Position numbers and translations under genes: made by a program. A DNA stretch of 64,000 nt. It comes from an uncultured Poribacteria bacterium (GTDB taxonomy: Bacteria; Poribacteria; WGA-4E; WGA-3G). Positions 36,370 through 45,687 of the stretch are shown piece by piece (positions within the stretch are counted from its first letter, which is position 1; every line of letters begins with the position of its first letter). The stretch spans positions 2,784,506 to 2,848,505 of the forward strand of contig OX638316.1 in assembly GCA_951812525.1 (NCBI GenBank), written 5' to 3'. The notes under the pieces are model-generated. The model was not told the origin of the DNA. It did no database searches and worked only from the letters and a program-made list of their open reading frames with translations.

Positions 36370-36651
36370 TTACATCTCCGCGCCGTCATGACGACGATCA
36401 CGGCGTTGCTCTCTAGGACGTGCCGGGTTGACTTTCAACGGACGTCCCATCATTTCTTGACCATCCAACGCTTCTATCGCTCGCTCGCCGTCCTCTTGGT
36501 TTTCCATTTCAACGAAGCCAAATCCTTTAGAGCGACCATCGTACCGGTCACGGATAATTGTGGCGGTAGCGACCGGACCATACTCACTGAAGAGTTCTTC
36601 AAGGTCCTCTTCCGTCGCCGCATAAGGCACGTTGCCAACGTAGATATTCAT
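36370..36651 (-). CDS. RRM-type RNA-binding protein
   Basis: A 93-residue single RNA recognition motif: RNP2 IYVGNVPYAA at the start, RNP1 KGFGFVEM near 43-50, and a basic tail (RPREQRRDRRHDG). This matches bacterial Rbp proteins known in cyanobacteria and others, many cold-induced. AAGGAG precedes the start. A perfect consensus promoter lies 335 bases upstream, so the mRNA would carry a leader of about 330 bases, as cspA mRNAs do; cold or post-transcriptional control is an inference. Confidence 0.92.
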   Translation of the reverse strand: MNIYVGNVPYAATEEDLEELFSEYGPVATATIIRDRYDGRSKGFGFVEMENQEDGERAIEALDGQEMMGRPLKVNPARPREQRRDRRHDGAEM

Positions 36652-37096
36652 CTCGTTTCTCCTTTTAGAAATTATGTCTGCCCTAACCCGATATTATGAA
36701 TACAGCCAGCACATCCATACGCACCGATACTTTTCAAAATACCAGAAAAGGGATAAAAATACGGGAAAATGAGAAAACTGAGCACTGTCAGCATTTTCAA
36801 AGGCAGAAATTTGGCAGCAAGCGTAGGAAAGATTGGCAAAAGTAACTCTTATCAATCTCTTGTTGGATCCCCGTTACATCACAGAATGAGAATGCCTCTG
36901 GTTCCAAACCGTAGAACTGTCAAAACACTACTCGTAACTTTGCCAGCGGACACTATCGCATTTCCCTTACATAAATTTACATTAAATTATACCATAAGTA
37001 TTGTTGTTTGTCAACTATATTAATTTAATTGCCATAAATGTTGTCAATTTATCATAAATGCCTCGCCAAAAGCGCATGCTTGCTTGAGCAAGTATA
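36652..37096. other. Intergenic region carrying a long leader of the RRM gene
   Basis: 445 bases without a convincing gene. A minus-strand promoter lies at 36986-37014, and 36652-36979 would be transcribed as leader. A second TTGACA on the minus strand (37045-37050 region) lies further upstream. Confidence 0.55.
36986..37014 (-). promoter_or_regulatory. Perfect consensus sigma70 promoter of the RRM gene
   Basis: On the minus strand: TTGACA (37014-37009), 17-base spacer, TATAAT (36991-36986). It points at the RRM gene. Confidence 0.8.
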
Positions 37097-39994
37097 TCAC
37101 TTCGCTACCATCCAATTATCCCCAATACCCGCTTCTGTACGAAGCGGTACACGGAGCGACATGGCATTCTCCATCTCCTCACAGACAATCTTTGCGTGTT
37201 CTTCCGCGAGTGCCTCCGGTATTTCCAGCACTAATTCATCGTGAATCTGTAAAAGCATTTTCAACTGGAGGCTATCCCTATCAATGCGATGCTGTACCTG
37301 CACCATTGCTGCCTTCATCAGATCCGCAGCGGAACCTTGCACCACCGTATTAATCGCCAGTCGTTCGCCAAGGCTACGCCGACTTCGGTTGGTGGCATAG
37401 ATTTCTGGAATCGCACGGCGTCTACCTGTGAGCGTGCTGACATACCCGTGATCTGAAGCCTCTTGCACACACTCCTGTAGAAAACGATCTATCCCTGGAA
37501 AACGCGTTTTATAATCGTCAATGAGGGCACTTGCCTCCTTCACGGTCATGCCCTTAATCCGACGCGAGAGACCTGTTGGAGAGACCCCATAGATGATGCC
37601 GAAATTGATAGTCTTTGCCTTATCGCGGAGCTCTCGTGTAACCGACGCTGTCGGCACTTCAAACACCTGCGAGGCAACCGCTGTGTGGATGTCCAAATCT
37701 TGGGTAAATGTCTCAATGAGGCTTTCATCTTCACTGAAGTGCGCCAAGATACGGAGTTCAATCTGTGAATAGTCAGCACAGATTAACTTATGTCCCTCTG
37801 GTGCCGTGAAGGCGCGTCGTAACTGTCTCCCAATCTCTGTGCGGACCGGAATGTTCTGTAGATTCGGTCGGTCGGATTTCAGACGTCCTGTCGCTGTCGT
37901 TAATTGATAGAGATGCGTGTGAATACGTTCTGTTTTGGGATCAACAGCACTCTGGAGTTGTGCCAGATAGGTGCTTTGTAACTTGCGAAATTGGCGGTAT
38001 TCAATGATTAAACGCGGCACGCTCGTTTTCGGATCGTTGATATCCTCTCTCAGGGAGAGTGCCTCTAACACAGTCACATCTGTCGAGACTTTACCGCCCC
38101 GAGTCCGTTTCACGGGTTTGAAGCCGAGCTCCTCAAACAGCACTTGCGCCAGTTGCCTAGGTGAGTCAATATTGCACGGATAGCCAACTATTTCGTGTAT
38201 CTGTGCTTGCCGTGCATCAACGAGTTCGCTGATCACAGTGCTCTGACGTTTAAGTTCCTCCTTGTCACAGACAATACCATTATATTCCATCTCAGCGAGA
38301 ATAGGGGCGAGCGGTGATTCTATATCACGCACCAATGCCGTAATGTCCATCTCATCTAATTTTGGCGTTAGAAATTGGTAGAGCCGTAGCGCAATGTCAG
38401 CGTCTTCTGCAGCATAGATCGTCGCTTGCTCCAACGGGATTTCGTCAATCGTTCTCTGTTCTTCTGCGTCTGCCTCAAGCACTAAACCTAAGCCCGCCAT
38501 CTCGTCCCTGCTGTCGTCATCAGTGGTAGCATCACGGGGAACCGCTGTTAACTCTTCAAAAGAGATCATTTTGTGATTCAAATGCAACAGTGCCAGCGTA
38601 TCAAGGCTGTGAGATGGTGTCCGAGCATCAACCAATTGACTCGCCAACAGCGTATCGAAGACGGCACCTTGGAGTTTAATCCCATTTCGGATGAGGATAC
38701 CCGCATCGAATTTCAGGTTATGACCACATTTAGATAGATTGGGATTTTCTAATACAGGTTTGAGTGCGGATAGCGCGGTATCCGCATCGAGATGGGTTTC
38801 GGAATGCGGTGAGCGGACTGGAACATAAACCCCTTGCTTCGGTTGCCACGAAAAACTCAGACCACAGAGCATTGATTCGCGTTCTAAACCATCTGTTTCA
38901 GTATCGAAGCAGAAAATCTCCTGCGCTGAAAGCGTCTCAACGAGTTCTTTCAATTCGGAGTGCGTAACAATTGCCGAATAGTCTCCTGTTTCGGCGGTAT
39001 CGTAGTCTCCCTTGTGCAAAATAGAGTCCGTTTTTCGTGCTAACGCTGCAACGCGTTCTTTGCGCGTTGTGGGTTCAGCAACTGTTGACGCTTGGGACGC
39101 AGTGTTACTGTCCGCAAGTTCGGTTACAACCTGTTGATAACGCTTGAGGTCCAATTCTTGTAGCAGCGGAAGGATTTTCTGAGGTTCAAGCGGTTTGACG
39201 CGAGCCTGCTCTAATGAAAAGTCTAAAGTCGCATCTCTCTTCAACGTCACAAGTTGTTGTGCCAGGGCAATTTGCGAACGTGCCTTCTCCAAATTCTCAC
39301 GACGCTTCCCTTTAATTTTATCAATATTATCAAAAATCCCGTCAACAGAACCGTACTCGCCAATCAATAGTGCTGCCGTCTTCAAACCGATTTTGTCAAC
39401 ACCGGGGACGTTGTCTGAAGTATCTCCCATCAACGCAAGTACATCAATCACCTGTGAGGGTTTTATACCTTTTTTTTCCCATAGCGATTCAACGTCAATA
39501 GTCTTATCGTTGTGGAGATCTAACATCGCGACCCGATCACAGAGAAGCTGTTCCAAGTCTTTGTCTCTCGAAACGATAGTGATCTCTACATTTTTTGCAT
39601 CCGGATCCTCAAGCACCGACTGTGTAACAGATGCTATGATGTCGTCTGCTTCCAAATCTGCTGCGCCGAGTGTTAATATCCCGAATGTTTCAAGCAATTG
39701 CAAAATGCGATGAATCTGTGTCACGAGATCATCAGGTGGGGCAGATCGGTTAGCCTTATAGTCTGCGTACAGGTCATTGCGGAACGTTTTACCCGGTGTA
39801 TCAATCGCAGCGACAAGATACTTCGGACGGAGTTGTGTAAGGATTCTTATGAGTGTTCCCGCGAAGCCAAACACGGCGTGTGTCGCTTCACCTGTGACGC
39901 TACTTGTCAACCCATTGCGGATTGCATAGTACGCCCGGAATATCTCGGCGTGTGTGTCTATAATATAGAAAGTCTCTTTTTGTTCATCTTCCAT
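37097..39994 (-). CDS. polA: DNA polymerase I
   Basis: 965 residues with all three domains. Residues 1-300: 5'-3' exonuclease (LEADDIIAS, GDTSDNVPGVDKIGLKTA). About 330-560: 3'-5' exonuclease with intact ExoI DTETDGL, ExoII HNLKFD and ExoIII YAAEDAD, so proofreading should work; an acidic insert (TTDDDSRDE) sits before ExoIII. About 570-965: polymerase with motif A DYSQIELRIL, motif B RDKAKTINFGIIYG and motif C IHDELVLE. It repairs and replaces RNA primers. It starts 17 bases after the reductase stop and is the last gene of the ubiD-reductase-polA operon. Confidence 0.97.
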   Translation of the reverse strand: MEDEQKETFYIIDTHAEIFRAYYAIRNGLTSSVTGEATHAVFGFAGTLIRILTQLRPKYLVAAIDTPGKTFRNDLYADYKANRSAPPDDLVTQIHRILQLLETFGILTLGAADLEADDIIASVTQSVLEDPDAKNVEITIVSRDKDLEQLLCDRVAMLDLHNDKTIDVESLWEKKGIKPSQVIDVLALMGDTSDNVPGVDKIGLKTAALLIGEYGSVDGIFDNIDKIKGKRRENLEKARSQIALAQQLVTLKRDATLDFSLEQARVKPLEPQKILPLLQELDLKRYQQVVTELADSNTASQASTVAEPTTRKERVAALARKTDSILHKGDYDTAETGDYSAIVTHSELKELVETLSAQEIFCFDTETDGLERESMLCGLSFSWQPKQGVYVPVRSPHSETHLDADTALSALKPVLENPNLSKCGHNLKFDAGILIRNGIKLQGAVFDTLLASQLVDARTPSHSLDTLALLHLNHKMISFEELTAVPRDATTDDDSRDEMAGLGLVLEADAEEQRTIDEIPLEQATIYAAEDADIALRLYQFLTPKLDEMDITALVRDIESPLAPILAEMEYNGIVCDKEELKRQSTVISELVDARQAQIHEIVGYPCNIDSPRQLAQVLFEELGFKPVKRTRGGKVSTDVTVLEALSLREDINDPKTSVPRLIIEYRQFRKLQSTYLAQLQSAVDPKTERIHTHLYQLTTATGRLKSDRPNLQNIPVRTEIGRQLRRAFTAPEGHKLICADYSQIELRILAHFSEDESLIETFTQDLDIHTAVASQVFEVPTASVTRELRDKAKTINFGIIYGVSPTGLSRRIKGMTVKEASALIDDYKTRFPGIDRFLQECVQEASDHGYVSTLTGRRRAIPEIYATNRSRRSLGERLAINTVVQGSAADLMKAAMVQVQHRIDRDSLQLKMLLQIHDELVLEIPEALAEEHAKIVCEEMENAMSLRVPLRTEAGIGDNWMVAK

Positions 39995-40011
39995 TTAGCC
40001 TGTTTTGCCTC

Positions 40012-41082
40012 CTAATCCGGAAAATGCCATCGACGCAAGGAGTCTGATGCTGACAAGCCAGCCTCCTGACCGAGTGCAAACGCCGTTGCAATGAGATTCC
40101 GCTCGCCGGATATGATGTCGCCTGCCGCAAAAAGACCAGGAATCGGCTCATCTTGGCTATCCAGCATCTGCATGTCCTCGTTCGCGATAATCAAACCCTC
40201 CTCGTCTTTCTGGTAATCCCACCCTTCAAGGAACTTCGTATTCGGAATCAACCCTTCATCAACGAGGAATCCGTGGAAGAACAATTCGCTACCATCAATC
40301 ATCTCAAATCCCAAGAGATTGGTTTTTTCGCCAATGTGCCGTTTGATTTTTGTTTCAATGATATTAATTTTGCGTTCCTGTATCTGTTTCAGCACGGGTG
40401 GTGACATACCGTGTGGTCTGCCGTTCGTTAGGATTGTAATTTTATCTGTGAAGTCCTGTGCACCGATTGCTGCTTCATAGATGTAATCGCCAACACCGAG
40501 AAGTGCGAGATGCTCGTTCACGTGCAAATGTCCGTCGCAACGGATGCAAACATGCCACCCTTTTCGGTTACCTGCATAGCGAAAGACGCTGGCGTATTGT
40601 TTATACAACCGCTCCTCGCCTGCTTCAAACTCAATATCGGGCCACTTGTCATCAAATCCTGCCGCAACGACAACCGTCCGAGATTTAAAACGCACTACCT
40701 CTAAATCCCTACCACGTTTGAGTGTTTTCGTGGACGCTTCGAGTTCAAACAGGTCGCCGTTCCGTTCGAGTTTCATTAGCAATCCATCGCGTATATCAAT
40801 ACCAGTTTTACGGTTCTCTCCACCGATCATGAAGTCAACAACAGGTCGGCTCTCCATCCACCGCATGAGTTCCTTCGCAAAATTGGGTCCGATGATGCCT
40901 GGGAATACCGGAGCATCTTCAATCTCTACCGACTTAGACCAGTAAGCACGACCACGGCTAAAACTGACCTTTCCAGAATGGAGTACCAAAACATGCCGCA
41001 TTTGATGACTCGCTGAAACCGCGGCTTGTGCACCGGCAGGTCCCGCACCAATCACTGCCACGTCATAAATCGTCTCTGCCAT
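40012..41082 (-). CDS. FAD-dependent thioredoxin-reductase-like oxidoreductase
   Basis: 356 residues. N-terminal FAD-binding GAGPAGAQAAV (about 11-21), central NAD(P)-binding GVGDYIYEAA, and the FAD closure GLFAAGDIISGERNLIATAFALGQEAG (in parts) at the end. A redox-active CIRCDG lies at about 198-203, the spacing and place of CxxC in thioredoxin reductase. The NAD(P) site lacks the classic GGGxSA sequence, so the reductant is uncertain. It is longer than E. coli TrxB. It lies 18 bases after ubiD and 17 before polA. Confidence 0.82.
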   Translation of the reverse strand: MAETIYDVAVIGAGPAGAQAAVSASHQMRHVLVLHSGKVSFSRGRAYWSKSVEIEDAPVFPGIIGPNFAKELMRWMESRPVVDFMIGGENRKTGIDIRDGLLMKLERNGDLFELEASTKTLKRGRDLEVVRFKSRTVVVAAGFDDKWPDIEFEAGEERLYKQYASVFRYAGNRKGWHVCIRCDGHLHVNEHLALLGVGDYIYEAAIGAQDFTDKITILTNGRPHGMSPPVLKQIQERKINIIETKIKRHIGEKTNLLGFEMIDGSELFFHGFLVDEGLIPNTKFLEGWDYQKDEEGLIIANEDMQMLDSQDEPIPGLFAAGDIISGERNLIATAFALGQEAGLSASDSLRRWHFPD

Positions 41083-41100
41083 CGTTTTTCTCCTAATTTC

Positions 41101-42546
41101 TCAAAACCCATATTTCTTCCACTTTTCGTTTACCAACGTAATCACTTCATCGGACATCCGGATCTCGTCGGGCCACTCGCGTTGATATCCTTCTTCCTGC
41201 CATTTCGTTGTCGCATCAATGCCCATTTTCGACCCAGCACCCATAAGCGGTGCAGCGTGATCTAACACATCAACAGGTCCTTCTACAATTGTCACATCTC
41301 GTTTCGGATCAACATTGCTTCCAACATAGAATAGCACCTCTTCCACGTTCTGAACATCGACCTCTTTATCGACAACGATGATAATCTTACTGAACATCAA
41401 CTGCCCGAGTCCCCACAAACTATGCATTATCTTTTTTGCCTGATACGGGTATCGTTTATCAATAGAAATTAGTGCAAAATTGTGAAATACACCGAATAGA
41501 GGCAAATTCATATCCACCAGTTCAGGAAGCTGGGTTTTGATTAAGGGCATAAAGATGCGTTCGGTTGCCTTCCCCATATAACAATCCTCCATAGGAGGTT
41601 TGCCGACAATAATCGTCTGATAAATCGGTTTCTTACGATGCGTAATCGCTGAGATATGGAGCAGCGGGTATTCGTCCGCTAAAGAATAAAATCCTGTATG
41701 GTCTCCGAACGGTCCCTCTATGCACATTTCATCTGGCTCAATGTAACCTTCAATCACAATATCCGCATCCGCAGGCACAAGCATATCAATCGTCTTAGCT
41801 GGCACCATCTGAACGTTCGATTTTCGCAGAAAACCAGCGAATAGAAGTTCATCAATGCCAGAAGGAAGGGGTGCCGTACCGATGTAAGACATCACCGGAT
41901 CTCCACCGAGCGCAATCGCAACAGGCATCTGCTGTCCTGCTTGTTGATATTCTCGATAATGCGCCGCACCATCGTGGTGGATCTGCCAATGCATCGCCAA
42001 CGTATGTGGAGTTAACTTCTGTAAACGATACGTCCCGACATTTCGTTGACCTGTTTTCAGGCTATGCGTAAAAACTTGAGGCAGGGTAATATACCGATCA
42101 GCATCAAGGGGCCAGCATTTAATAAGCGGTAGCACATCCAAGGATGCCTCTTCACCCGTAAGGACAACCTCTTGACATGCCCCACGTTTGACGGTTTTCG
42201 GCGGAAAGTTTGCCAGTTGGGACACGAGACGAAGGACTTTCACTTTGTCAAGAAGTGAATCTGGTGCTTCCAGTTTAATCATCGCCTCAATTTCGGATGC
42301 AATCTCGGCAAGATTATCAACACCGAGTGCCATCGCCATCCGTTGATATGAGCCGTAAGTATTAATCAGCAGCGGCATGTCGCTGCCTTCAACATTTTCA
42401 AATAGAAGGGCGGGACCTTCTGATTTACTCACGCGATCGGTAATTTCACTGATTTCTAAGTCGGGTGACACAGTCGTTTTAATACGTTTGAGTTCACCTG
42501 CCCGATTCAAGGCTTTCACAAACTCTTCAAGGCTTGCGTATGCCAT
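41101..42546 (-). CDS. UbiD-family decarboxylase, menaquinone biosynthesis type
   Basis: 481 residues. UbiD enzymes are prenylated-FMN-dependent (de)carboxylases of aromatic acids; this length and the motifs SEGPALLFENVEG, GTYRLQ, GGDPVMSYIGTAPLP, IEGPFGDHTGFYS (the catalytic glutamate region) and KKIMHSLWG fit the subtype acting in menaquinone or ubiquinone synthesis. The flavin prenyltransferase UbiX is not in the window. The first gene of an operon with the reductase and polA; a GTAGG hairpin element lies 42 bases before its start. Confidence 0.88.
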   Translation of the reverse strand: MAYASLEEFVKALNRAGELKRIKTTVSPDLEISEITDRVSKSEGPALLFENVEGSDMPLLINTYGSYQRMAMALGVDNLAEIASEIEAMIKLEAPDSLLDKVKVLRLVSQLANFPPKTVKRGACQEVVLTGEEASLDVLPLIKCWPLDADRYITLPQVFTHSLKTGQRNVGTYRLQKLTPHTLAMHWQIHHDGAAHYREYQQAGQQMPVAIALGGDPVMSYIGTAPLPSGIDELLFAGFLRKSNVQMVPAKTIDMLVPADADIVIEGYIEPDEMCIEGPFGDHTGFYSLADEYPLLHISAITHRKKPIYQTIIVGKPPMEDCYMGKATERIFMPLIKTQLPELVDMNLPLFGVFHNFALISIDKRYPYQAKKIMHSLWGLGQLMFSKIIIVVDKEVDVQNVEEVLFYVGSNVDPKRDVTIVEGPVDVLDHAAPLMGAGSKMGIDATTKWQEEGYQREWPDEIRMSDEVITLVNEKWKKYGF

Positions 42547-42827
42547 ACCCAGTCCTTTCTATTTATACGGATCGCTCTCGCCATCCCCGTAGGTTGGGTA
42601 GAGCAAAGCGAAACCCAACGATACATCTATGGTAAATTTTAGAATTATGTATACATAAGGCATCTGCGAGCATACGTCGGGATTCGGAAATCCCTCCTAC
42701 AGAAGAGCCCTGAAATGTATGCGAGCATACGTCGGGATTCGGAAATCCCTCCTACAGAAGAATCCTGAAATGTATATGTATTTTCATAATTCATCACAAA
42801 TAACGCTACTTCTCAATACGTGACATT
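42547..42827. repeat. GTAGG hairpin and 55-bp tandem duplication
   Basis: 42589-42619 is a hairpin element with arms TTGGGT/ACCCAA. 42666-42720 and 42721-42775 are a tandem pair of 55-base units differing at two positions; each contains GGGATT-CGG-AAATCCC (42679-42694, 42734-42749), which is the hairpin family in reverse (CTGTAGGAGGGATTT on the minus strand). Confidence 0.88.
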
Positions 42828-44690
42828 TTACTTAGAACCCAATTTCCCAAAAATCTGTTTTAGTCCTTGTTGGTAGTTAGGGTTTTCCGGTTCAAGTTCT
42901 AACGCCTTTCGGATCGCCTTCTCTGCTTGCTGATAATCACCGCGTCGAAAGTCAATGAGGGCAAGTGTGTTGTAATAGGTTGCCGCATTCGGATCCAAAC
43001 GGATCGCTTCTTGTGCATAACGCCGGGCTAATTCTAAATCCACACCTTGCTTATTGTCCTTTTTATTTCCGGTTGCGAACTTCGCGCTTAACCGCGCCAG
43101 GGAATGATACGCCTTCGGCAAACCGGATGCAAGATAGGCTGTCTCCGCTGCATTGAAATTCCCTTTACCTGCCTGCATTTCACCGATAAGATAGTAGGTC
43201 TCTTTCAAAAATGACGGTTCCGTTGACAATTGTTCTGCTTTTTCCAAACCGGATAACGAAAGTTCAACCGCCTTTTCAAGCGCGACTAATGCTGCGTTCG
43301 TCAAATCCTCAGTGGATGGAGCGTCTGGTAGTTCCCTCGCATCTCTTTCAACTGCTTTCGCTTGATGCGCATAACACAGTCCCAAGTTGTGGTATATCTC
43401 TGCATTGTCAGGTGCTAAGGTAAGTGTTGCCTTGTATGCATCAACCGCCTCTTCATAACGCTCCTGGTTCAGCAAAATTATCCCAATCTTCAGATGAGCA
43501 TCTAAAAGACCAGGTGCCAGCGAGACCGCACGTCGGTAATGTTCCAGCGCGAGTTCCACCTCATTCTGCCTGAAATATGCCAACCCGAGTCCTGCGTATG
43601 CCTTCGCGAAATCTGGTTGAAGTTTCAACGCCTTCTGCTGCGCCACAACTGCTTCCGGGTATCTCTCAAGCATCGTGTAAGCAATACCTATGCCGTTATA
43701 CGCAGGCACAAGTGCTGCGTCCATGCCAAGTGCTTTCTGGTATTCCCAGACCGCTTTCTTATAGAATCCGTTTGTAAGGTAGACCCTACCGATATTAGCG
43801 AGGATCTGAGCTCGTTCTCTTGTCCGTTGTGTCCGTTGCAATGCCCCTCGCAATTCGTGCAACGGCTCCAGTGTTGCTTTCTGTTTCTCAAAAAGTGCCA
43901 TCTGTTCGCGTGCAGCCGCCCTATCCCCAGTGCGAAGGTAGGCTTGCGCAAGATTATAGAGTACTTCAACCAATGTGACATCGTATGCGTACGCAGCACG
44001 ATACGATGCTATAGCATCAGACCACTGCTTTGCTTGGGCATAGAGAAGCCCCAGTTGATAGTGTGCAGCTGCGAATTCCGGTGCGATAGCAATTGCCTTT
44101 TGTTGATGCCGTATCGCTGCTGCACTTTCCCCGCGTTTGCTGTAGACATTCCCAAGTTGATGATGGATCATCTTATCAGTTGGATCCAGACCAATCGCCA
44201 TTTTGTAGGCATCAAGTGCTTCTGCGTAACGGTGTGTGCTGGCATAAGCACTCGCTAACGCCGCGTGGCTATATGCCCAATTCGGTCTATACGTAATCGC
44301 TCGCCGATATGCTGCAATGGCATCCTCAAACTTTTCAAGTCCGGTATATGCCAACCCTAAACCGTAGTAAGCCTCTGCCGTAATATCTGAGTTCGGCGTG
44401 CTATTCGTATGCCCCGCAACTGTGTCTACTTCGACAGTTGCGAGCAGCTGTTGATACGCCTCAATTGCTTCTGTATACGCCTCAATTTGTAGATAAGCCT
44501 TTGCGAGTTGCAGCCGAGTCTCGATCTGAGAACCGTCGGCAGCAAGTTGTGCTTTGTAGGCACGAATCCGCTCTGTGATATCCCGGGTGCCTATTTCTTG
44601 GCACGACCCATCTGGGACGTGCCAGATGGTAAAGTGGCATCCTATGAGTGCCACCACTGCAATTGTGTAATAGGAAAATCTCCGTACCAC
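42828..44690 (-). CDS. Secreted TPR-repeat protein
   Basis: 620 residues from a GTG start at 44690 with a weak ribosome site. A signal segment (YYTIAVVALIGCHFTIW) covers about 6-23. About fourteen TPR units fill residues 35-620 (AYYGLGLAYTGLEKFEDAI, HHQLGNVYSKRGESAAAI, AYNGIGIAYTMLERYPEAV, YNTLALIDFRRGDYQQAEKAI), interrupted near 430-500 by an insertion with EDLTNAALVALEKAVELS. Likely a periplasmic scaffold. It lies between the secreted 44726 gene and the ubiD operon, all on the minus strand. Confidence 0.88.
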   Translation of the reverse strand: MVRRFSYYTIAVVALIGCHFTIWHVPDGSCQEIGTRDITERIRAYKAQLAADGSQIETRLQLAKAYLQIEAYTEAIEAYQQLLATVEVDTVAGHTNSTPNSDITAEAYYGLGLAYTGLEKFEDAIAAYRRAITYRPNWAYSHAALASAYASTHRYAEALDAYKMAIGLDPTDKMIHHQLGNVYSKRGESAAAIRHQQKAIAIAPEFAAAHYQLGLLYAQAKQWSDAIASYRAAYAYDVTLVEVLYNLAQAYLRTGDRAAAREQMALFEKQKATLEPLHELRGALQRTQRTRERAQILANIGRVYLTNGFYKKAVWEYQKALGMDAALVPAYNGIGIAYTMLERYPEAVVAQQKALKLQPDFAKAYAGLGLAYFRQNEVELALEHYRRAVSLAPGLLDAHLKIGIILLNQERYEEAVDAYKATLTLAPDNAEIYHNLGLCYAHQAKAVERDARELPDAPSTEDLTNAALVALEKAVELSLSGLEKAEQLSTEPSFLKETYYLIGEMQAGKGNFNAAETAYLASGLPKAYHSLARLSAKFATGNKKDNKQGVDLELARRYAQEAIRLDPNAATYYNTLALIDFRRGDYQQAEKAIRKALELEPENPNYQQGLKQIFGKLGSK

Positions 44691-44725
44691 TTGCTACCGT
44701 CCGTATAGTCGGATGGAAGTCCTAC

Positions 44726-45409
44726 CTAAAAGGCTTGTTTGAGGCGACCCCAGGTCGTTGCAAGCTTCTGATTCGGATCAACAGAAAGGGTATCTATGAC
44801 ATTATCACCGGTAATCATAACATCATCAAAACTCACACCGGTCTCCCATCCCCACACACCAATCATTCCGGTTTTGTAGGTGCTGTCTGTCTGTTCTCCC
44901 TGAAGTTCACCATTGATATGAAGTTGGAATAGATCGCCTTCAACGATAACCTTAACGTCATACCATTCTTCGTTTTCTATCTTCAGTTTTCCAGCGGCAC
45001 CGATATTACTGTTAATCGCGTTCCGCGTATCCCATGCCCCTTTGTTGTGCCTCCAAAGCTCAGACTTATTGTTCGGGATGTTCAGGTAGTAGACATAGTA
45101 CTCCATCTCGCTTTGTGCCCGAAAGATCAAGCCTCCCCAATTGCCTTCGTCCATCCGAATCTTCGCTTCGACGGTGTAGTCATCCCATTTCTCTTCACCG
45201 ACGAGAGAATGTTCAGCTTTCCCGCCTCTTTCGAGTTGGTAGATACCACCCTTGATTGCCCAGTCGCCATTAGCAACTTCCCAGTCATCGTGCTTTTCCT
45301 CGAAGTCCCATAGTTGGGTGCCTGCGAAGGTTGGTAGCGAAAGTAGCATACTTAAAAGCACCATAGAACCTAAAGCCGCTAACTTCGCGGATCTTATAAT
45401 CATTTCCAT
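44726..45409 (-). CDS. Secreted concanavalin-like (DUF1080-like) protein with TTWGRLK tail
   Basis: The ATG at 45409 is six bases from GGAGG. Signal peptide to about 29 (LPTFAG). The mature domain is a 3-keto-disaccharide-hydrolase/DUF1080-like jelly roll: LWDFEEKHDDWEVANGDWAIKGG (in parts), DDYTVEAKIRMDEGNWGGLIFRAQ, YYVYYLN, EWYDVKVIVEGDLFQLHINGE and GMIGVWGWETGVSFDDVMI. No catalytic residues of a hydrolase are certain. The 227-residue protein ends VDPNQKLATTWGRLKQAF, a shared tail. Confidence 0.83.
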   Translation of the reverse strand: MEMIIRSAKLAALGSMVLLSMLLSLPTFAGTQLWDFEEKHDDWEVANGDWAIKGGIYQLERGGKAEHSLVGEEKWDDYTVEAKIRMDEGNWGGLIFRAQSEMEYYVYYLNIPNNKSELWRHNKGAWDTRNAINSNIGAAGKLKIENEEWYDVKVIVEGDLFQLHINGELQGEQTDSTYKTGMIGVWGWETGVSFDDVMITGDNVIDTLSVDPNQKLATTWGRLKQAF

Positions 45410-45540
45410 AGCTTTCCTCCGGTTTTACAGGATAGTTTAGACATTCATTAACGCATCTCTCGCTATTACAACAGCAGAGATTCTCTAAATAGAATAACGT
45501 AAAAGAACAAAAAATGCAACCTTAACTTCGGAGATGTAAT

Positions 45541-45592
45541 CCGCTGTTCTGACAACTAACCGCCAATTGCCAATCGCCAACCGCTGATTAAT
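45541..45592. repeat. CGCCAATTGCCAATCGCCAAC dispersed element
   Basis: Matches the ends of elements at 1305-1323 and 7765-7783. It precedes the promoter of the BMP gene. Confidence 0.55.
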
Positions 45593-45596
45593 ACAC

Positions 45597-45625
45597 TTGC
45601 TTTTCAGCACATAATCGTTTATCAT
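45597..45625 (+). promoter_or_regulatory. Probable promoter of the BMP gene
   Basis: TTGCTT (45597-45602), 17 bases, TATCAT (45620-45625). Confidence 0.45.
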
Positions 45626-45687
45626 AATACCGTTGAAACGCATCAGTTCTATCTATCCAAAACCGACATAATCGAAAGGAAAATATT

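Noticed and set aside
36769-37023. 84-residue frame upstream of the RRM gene
   Set aside because: Low-complexity translation, no ribosome site, overlaps the strong promoter of the opposite strand.
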